In this document: positions 5,599-7,603 of the stretch, one piece after another
Layout: every line of letters begins with the position of its first letter
How positions within the stretch are numbered: position 1 is the stretch's first letter
NCBI GenBank assembly: GCA_025350985.1
Contig: JANXWU010000238.1
Location: forward strand, 1 to 7,603
DNA length: 7,603 nucleotides
Source: Spartobacteria bacterium
Lineage (GTDB): Bacteria; Verrucomicrobiota; Verrucomicrobiia; Chthoniobacterales; Chthoniobacteraceae
Reading direction: 5' to 3'
Notes under the pieces: model-generated
Told to the model about the DNA's origin: nothing
What the model saw: the letters and a program-made list of their open reading frames with translations, nothing else
The model's database searches: none
Translations under genes and position numbers: made by a program

Positions 5599-6726
5599 AT
5601 GAAGGTAAATGGCCGGCACTTCCGAACCATCTGGTTGAAAGAAAACGATCCCCGCGTGGTGCAAGTCATCGACCAGCGCGCGCTTCCGCACCGGTTCGTG
5701 ATTGCGGAGATCAAAACGGTGAAGCAAGCCGCCGCCGCCATCCGGGATATGCTGGTCCGCGGAGCCGGGTTGATCGGCGCGACCGCAGGCTACGCGATGT
5801 ATCTCGCCGCGCTGGAAGCGTCGCGATCGACTGATTTCGAGGCGAAACTTTTCCAAGCAGCGGGAGAGTTGAAGGCCACGCGGCCAACGGCGGTGAATCT
5901 TGCCCGGTCGGTGGATTTGCAGTTGAAAAGGCTCGCACTTGCGCCGACGCCCGAAGCGAAAATCGCGGCCGCTCTTGGAACTGCGATGCAAATCGCGGAC
6001 GAAGACGCGGAATTCTGCCGGCGCATAGGCGAGCACGGGCTTGGACTGATCCAGCGTTTGAGCAAAAACAAAAATGGAGCGCCGGTGCATATCCTGACCC
6101 ACTGCAACGCGGGCTGGCTGGCCTTTGTCGATTACGGTTCAGCGACCGCGCCCATTTACGCGGCGCATGACCTTGGGGTTTCGGTGCATGTCTGGGTTGA
6201 TGAAACCAGGCCGCGCAGTCAGGGCTCAAAGCTAACTGCTTGGGAACTCGGGGAGCACGGGGTGCCGCATACGATTATTGCCGACAATACCGGCGGACAC
6301 CTAATGCAACACGGAATGGTGGACATGGTCATCGTGGGGACTGATCGCACGACTTGCACCGGCGATGTGGCCAATAAGATCGGAACCTATCTAAAAGCGC
6401 TGGCGGCGAAGGACAATGGAGTCCCTTTCTATGTCGCGCTTCCGTCGTCCTCCTTCGATTGGAAGCTACGCGATGGGTTAAGCGAAATTCCCATTGAGGA
6501 ACGCGATTCCGATGAAGTGCGCTTCGCCGACGGATGGCACGACGACGGGCACACCGAAGTTCGCGTGTGTCCTGAAAAAAGTAGCGCGGCCAACTATGGA
6601 TTCGACGTGACGCCCCGCCGCCTGGTCACCGGGCTCATTACCGAGCGCGGCCTTTGCGAAGCCAATGAAGAAAGCATTAGGTCACTCTTTCCAGACTTAG
6701 CCGGATTCGCGGCCATTGCAGAGTAA
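5599..6726 (+). CDS. mtnA: MtnA-family isomerase, probably S-methyl-5-thioribose-1-phosphate isomerase or a close paralogue
   Basis: A 375-residue cytoplasmic protein of the aldose-1-phosphate to ketose-1-phosphate isomerase family that includes MtnA and the eIF2B-alpha-like fold. MtnA converts 5-methylthioribose-1-phosphate to 5-methylthioribulose-1-phosphate in methionine salvage. Visible motifs: RGAGLIG (54-60, phosphate-site loop), LTHCNAG (166-172) with catalytic Cys169, DETRPRSQGSKLTAWEL (201-217), IVGTDR (245-250) with catalytic Asp249, GDVANKIGTY (255-264), and the C-terminal substrate loop around NYGFDVTP (332-339). Length is normal for the family. Departures from standard MtnA include RGAGLIG instead of the usual RGAPAIG, and GTDR instead of GADR. 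No mtnK, mtnP, mtnB or mtnC gene is in view, so a related role such as 5-deoxyribose-1-phosphate isomerase (DrdI-like) is possible. It is transcribed divergently from the propeller operon. Family confidence is high; the exact substrate is less sure. Confidence 0.9.
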   Translation: MKVNGRHFRTIWLKENDPRVVQVIDQRALPHRFVIAEIKTVKQAAAAIRDMLVRGAGLIGATAGYAMYLAALEASRSTDFEAKLFQAAGELKATRPTAVNLARSVDLQLKRLALAPTPEAKIAAALGTAMQIADEDAEFCRRIGEHGLGLIQRLSKNKNGAPVHILTHCNAGWLAFVDYGSATAPIYAAHDLGVSVHVWVDETRPRSQGSKLTAWELGEHGVPHTIIADNTGGHLMQHGMVDMVIVGTDRTTCTGDVANKIGTYLKALAAKDNGVPFYVALPSSSFDWKLRDGLSEIPIEERDSDEVRFADGWHDDGHTEVRVCPEKSSAANYGFDVTPRRLVTGLITERGLCEANEESIRSLFPDLAGFAAIAE

Positions 6727-6853
6727 GCGGTAAATTGAAGCTCACCCCAACGTCGCTGAGAAAAGGCGGTTGCCGTTCAACATCGGTCACCCATTCACAA
6801 ATAACCTTGTCGGGCGGCAGCCTCTGTCGCAGGCTCAACAGTCAAAGATCAAA
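6727..6853. other. Intergenic gap between the isomerase and NHL-like genes
   Basis: This 127-bp gap contains no convincing rho-independent terminator, since no strong hairpin is followed by a T run. A small 5-bp stem (AGCCT at 6819-6823 with AGGCT at 6831-6835, 7-base loop) lies just before the next gene but has no T tract. The reading frame of the downstream gene stays open through the gap from a TAA at 6731-6733, so an upstream non-ATG start is possible (TTG at 6770). Confidence 0.5.
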
Positions 6854-7603
6854 ATGAAACACGAATGGTACCTTAGTTTCCACGGCGGGGCGGAGAAAGA
6901 AGCTCGCAATAACATTCACGTTTACTCCGCCGACGGGCTAGAGTTAAGGAAGGCGCTGGAGGTGCATCATTTGCCTCCACACGTAAATCTCCGCGAGCTG
7001 CGTGGATTTACCTTCGGCCCGGACGGAAACCTTTATGTTGTTAATGCCTACTATGAGTATAGTGAGGTGTTGCTTTTCAAAGGAACTCCGAACGCAACGG
7101 GACAGCATGAATTTATGCGGGTCTTCGTCAAGGGCGACAAGGTGCGGAACCCCGCCGTGCTGCATCCGTTCAATGTGGTTTTCGGGCCGGATGGAAACCT
7201 GTTCCTCACCAGTCAGGACACCAATGTCGTGTCGCGGTTCTTCGGTCCAGGCAGCACGGCGGGTCTTCCCGGAGATCCCATGCCTCTGCCCGACGCGATC
7301 AAGGGTACCAAGATGGTTTCGCCCGGCACCTTTATACCTTCGGCGGAACATTTTGTGGATGGATTGAACACGGTTCGCAAGGCTTTATTCGGTCGCGACG
7401 GGCGTTTGTATGTCGCGGATCGCGATGCCGACTGCGTTAAGATTTATGATGGAAAGTCCGGTCGTTATCTTTCGCGGATTGCCGCCGCCGGCAAACCCAT
7501 CCATTTGCTTTTCCGCGGCCACGATGAGCTTTATATCGGCTGCGGGGGCGCGGACTCGGTGTTGAAATATAGTCTTCAAAACGCCACGACCGCCGTCTTT
7601 ATC
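6854..7603 (+). CDS. NHL-like / SMP-30-type beta-propeller protein, 5' part only (runs off the right edge)
   Basis: Exactly 250 codons are open from the ATG at 6854 to the end of the window. Repeating blade motifs of NHL type are visible: GFTFGPDGNLYVVN (51-64), VVFGPDGNLFLTSQ (108-121), ALFGRDGRLYVADR (177-190) followed by DCVKIYDGKSGRYL, and LLFRGHDELYIGCG (218-231) followed by DSVLKYS. An earlier blade is suggested by NNIHVYSADG (19-28). Such propellers act as binding scaffolds or, in SMP-30 relatives, as lactonases; nothing here picks one. No signal peptide follows the ATG, and no Shine-Dalgarno precedes it, so the true start could be upstream (in-frame TTG at 6770) or the gene may be N-terminally reduced. 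It is co-directional with the isomerase but 127 bp away, so operon membership is uncertain. Confidence 0.82.
   Translation, partial: MKHEWYLSFHGGAEKEARNNIHVYSADGLELRKALEVHHLPPHVNLRELRGFTFGPDGNLYVVNAYYEYSEVLLFKGTPNATGQHEFMRVFVKGDKVRNPAVLHPFNVVFGPDGNLFLTSQDTNVVSRFFGPGSTAGLPGDPMPLPDAIKGTKMVSPGTFIPSAEHFVDGLNTVRKALFGRDGRLYVADRDADCVKIYDGKSGRYLSRIAAAGKPIHLLFRGHDELYIGCGGADSVLKYSLQNATTAVFI

Noticed and set aside
5508..5741. Upstream extension of the propeller reading frame to 5741
   Set aside because: It would overlap the divergent isomerase gene and bury the clear Sec signal peptide that starts at 5507.
5347..6229. Minus-strand open frames of 251, 172 and 105 codons within the isomerase region
   Set aside because: They are antisense to an intact MtnA-family gene with catalytic motifs and have no motifs of their own.
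6815..6840. Rho-independent terminator after the isomerase gene
   Set aside because: The only stem (5 bp) is weak and lacks a following T run.

Overview
The window looks like chromosomal DNA from a Verrucomicrobiota or Planctomycetota bacterium. The main evidence is the 'planctomycete-type' gene set: a di-heme PSCyt1/PSCyt2/PSD1 protein (DUF1549/DUF1553), a Tat-exported DUF1501 protein, and a secreted PQQ-type beta-propeller whose mature protein starts DWPQWRGPNRDG. A free-standing 23S-rRNA-intervening-sequence-type four-helix-bundle gene bordered by GGAAC-rich heptamer repeats reminds me more of Verrucomicrobiota, but that is recall and not a measured placement. The DNA is GC-rich and most genes are tightly packed.

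Left part, minus strand (1-5507): four co-directional genes that probably form one operon. In transcription order they are a secreted PQQ-like propeller (5507-4248), a secreted di-heme PSCyt1-DUF1549-DUF1553 protein with a LamG-like domain nested near its C-terminus (4237-935), a four-helix-bundle protein (938-543), and the N-terminal 178 codons of a DUF1501 protein that runs off the left edge (536 to before 1). The gaps are 10 bp, a 4-bp ATGA overlap and 6 bp. The DUF1553/DUF1501 pair is a standard two-gene unit. The four-helix-bundle gene sits between the two members and is bracketed by two inverted arrays of the heptamer CGGARNN. The arrays are read as protein at the N-termini of both the four-helix-bundle protein and the DUF1501 protein. 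This looks like a roughly 450-bp repeat-bounded cassette inserted at the gene junction, and it is the most unusual thing in the window.

Middle (5508-5598): a 91-bp divergent intergenic region that should carry promoters for both directions. Only weak promoter-like matches are visible.

Right part, plus strand (5599-7603): an MtnA-family sugar-phosphate isomerase (5599-6726) with the catalytic Cys and Asp in place but several subfamily-type substitutions, then a 127-bp gap with no clear terminator, then the 5' part of an NHL-like beta-propeller gene (6854 to beyond 7603).

Functionally, the left operon probably encodes exported proteins: a propeller, a c-type cytochrome fused to domains of unknown function, and a Tat substrate. 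The pathway is not established from sequence. The isomerase is a cytoplasmic enzyme of thiomethylribose or deoxyribose salvage. No rRNA, tRNA, CRISPR array, transposase or phage gene is visible.
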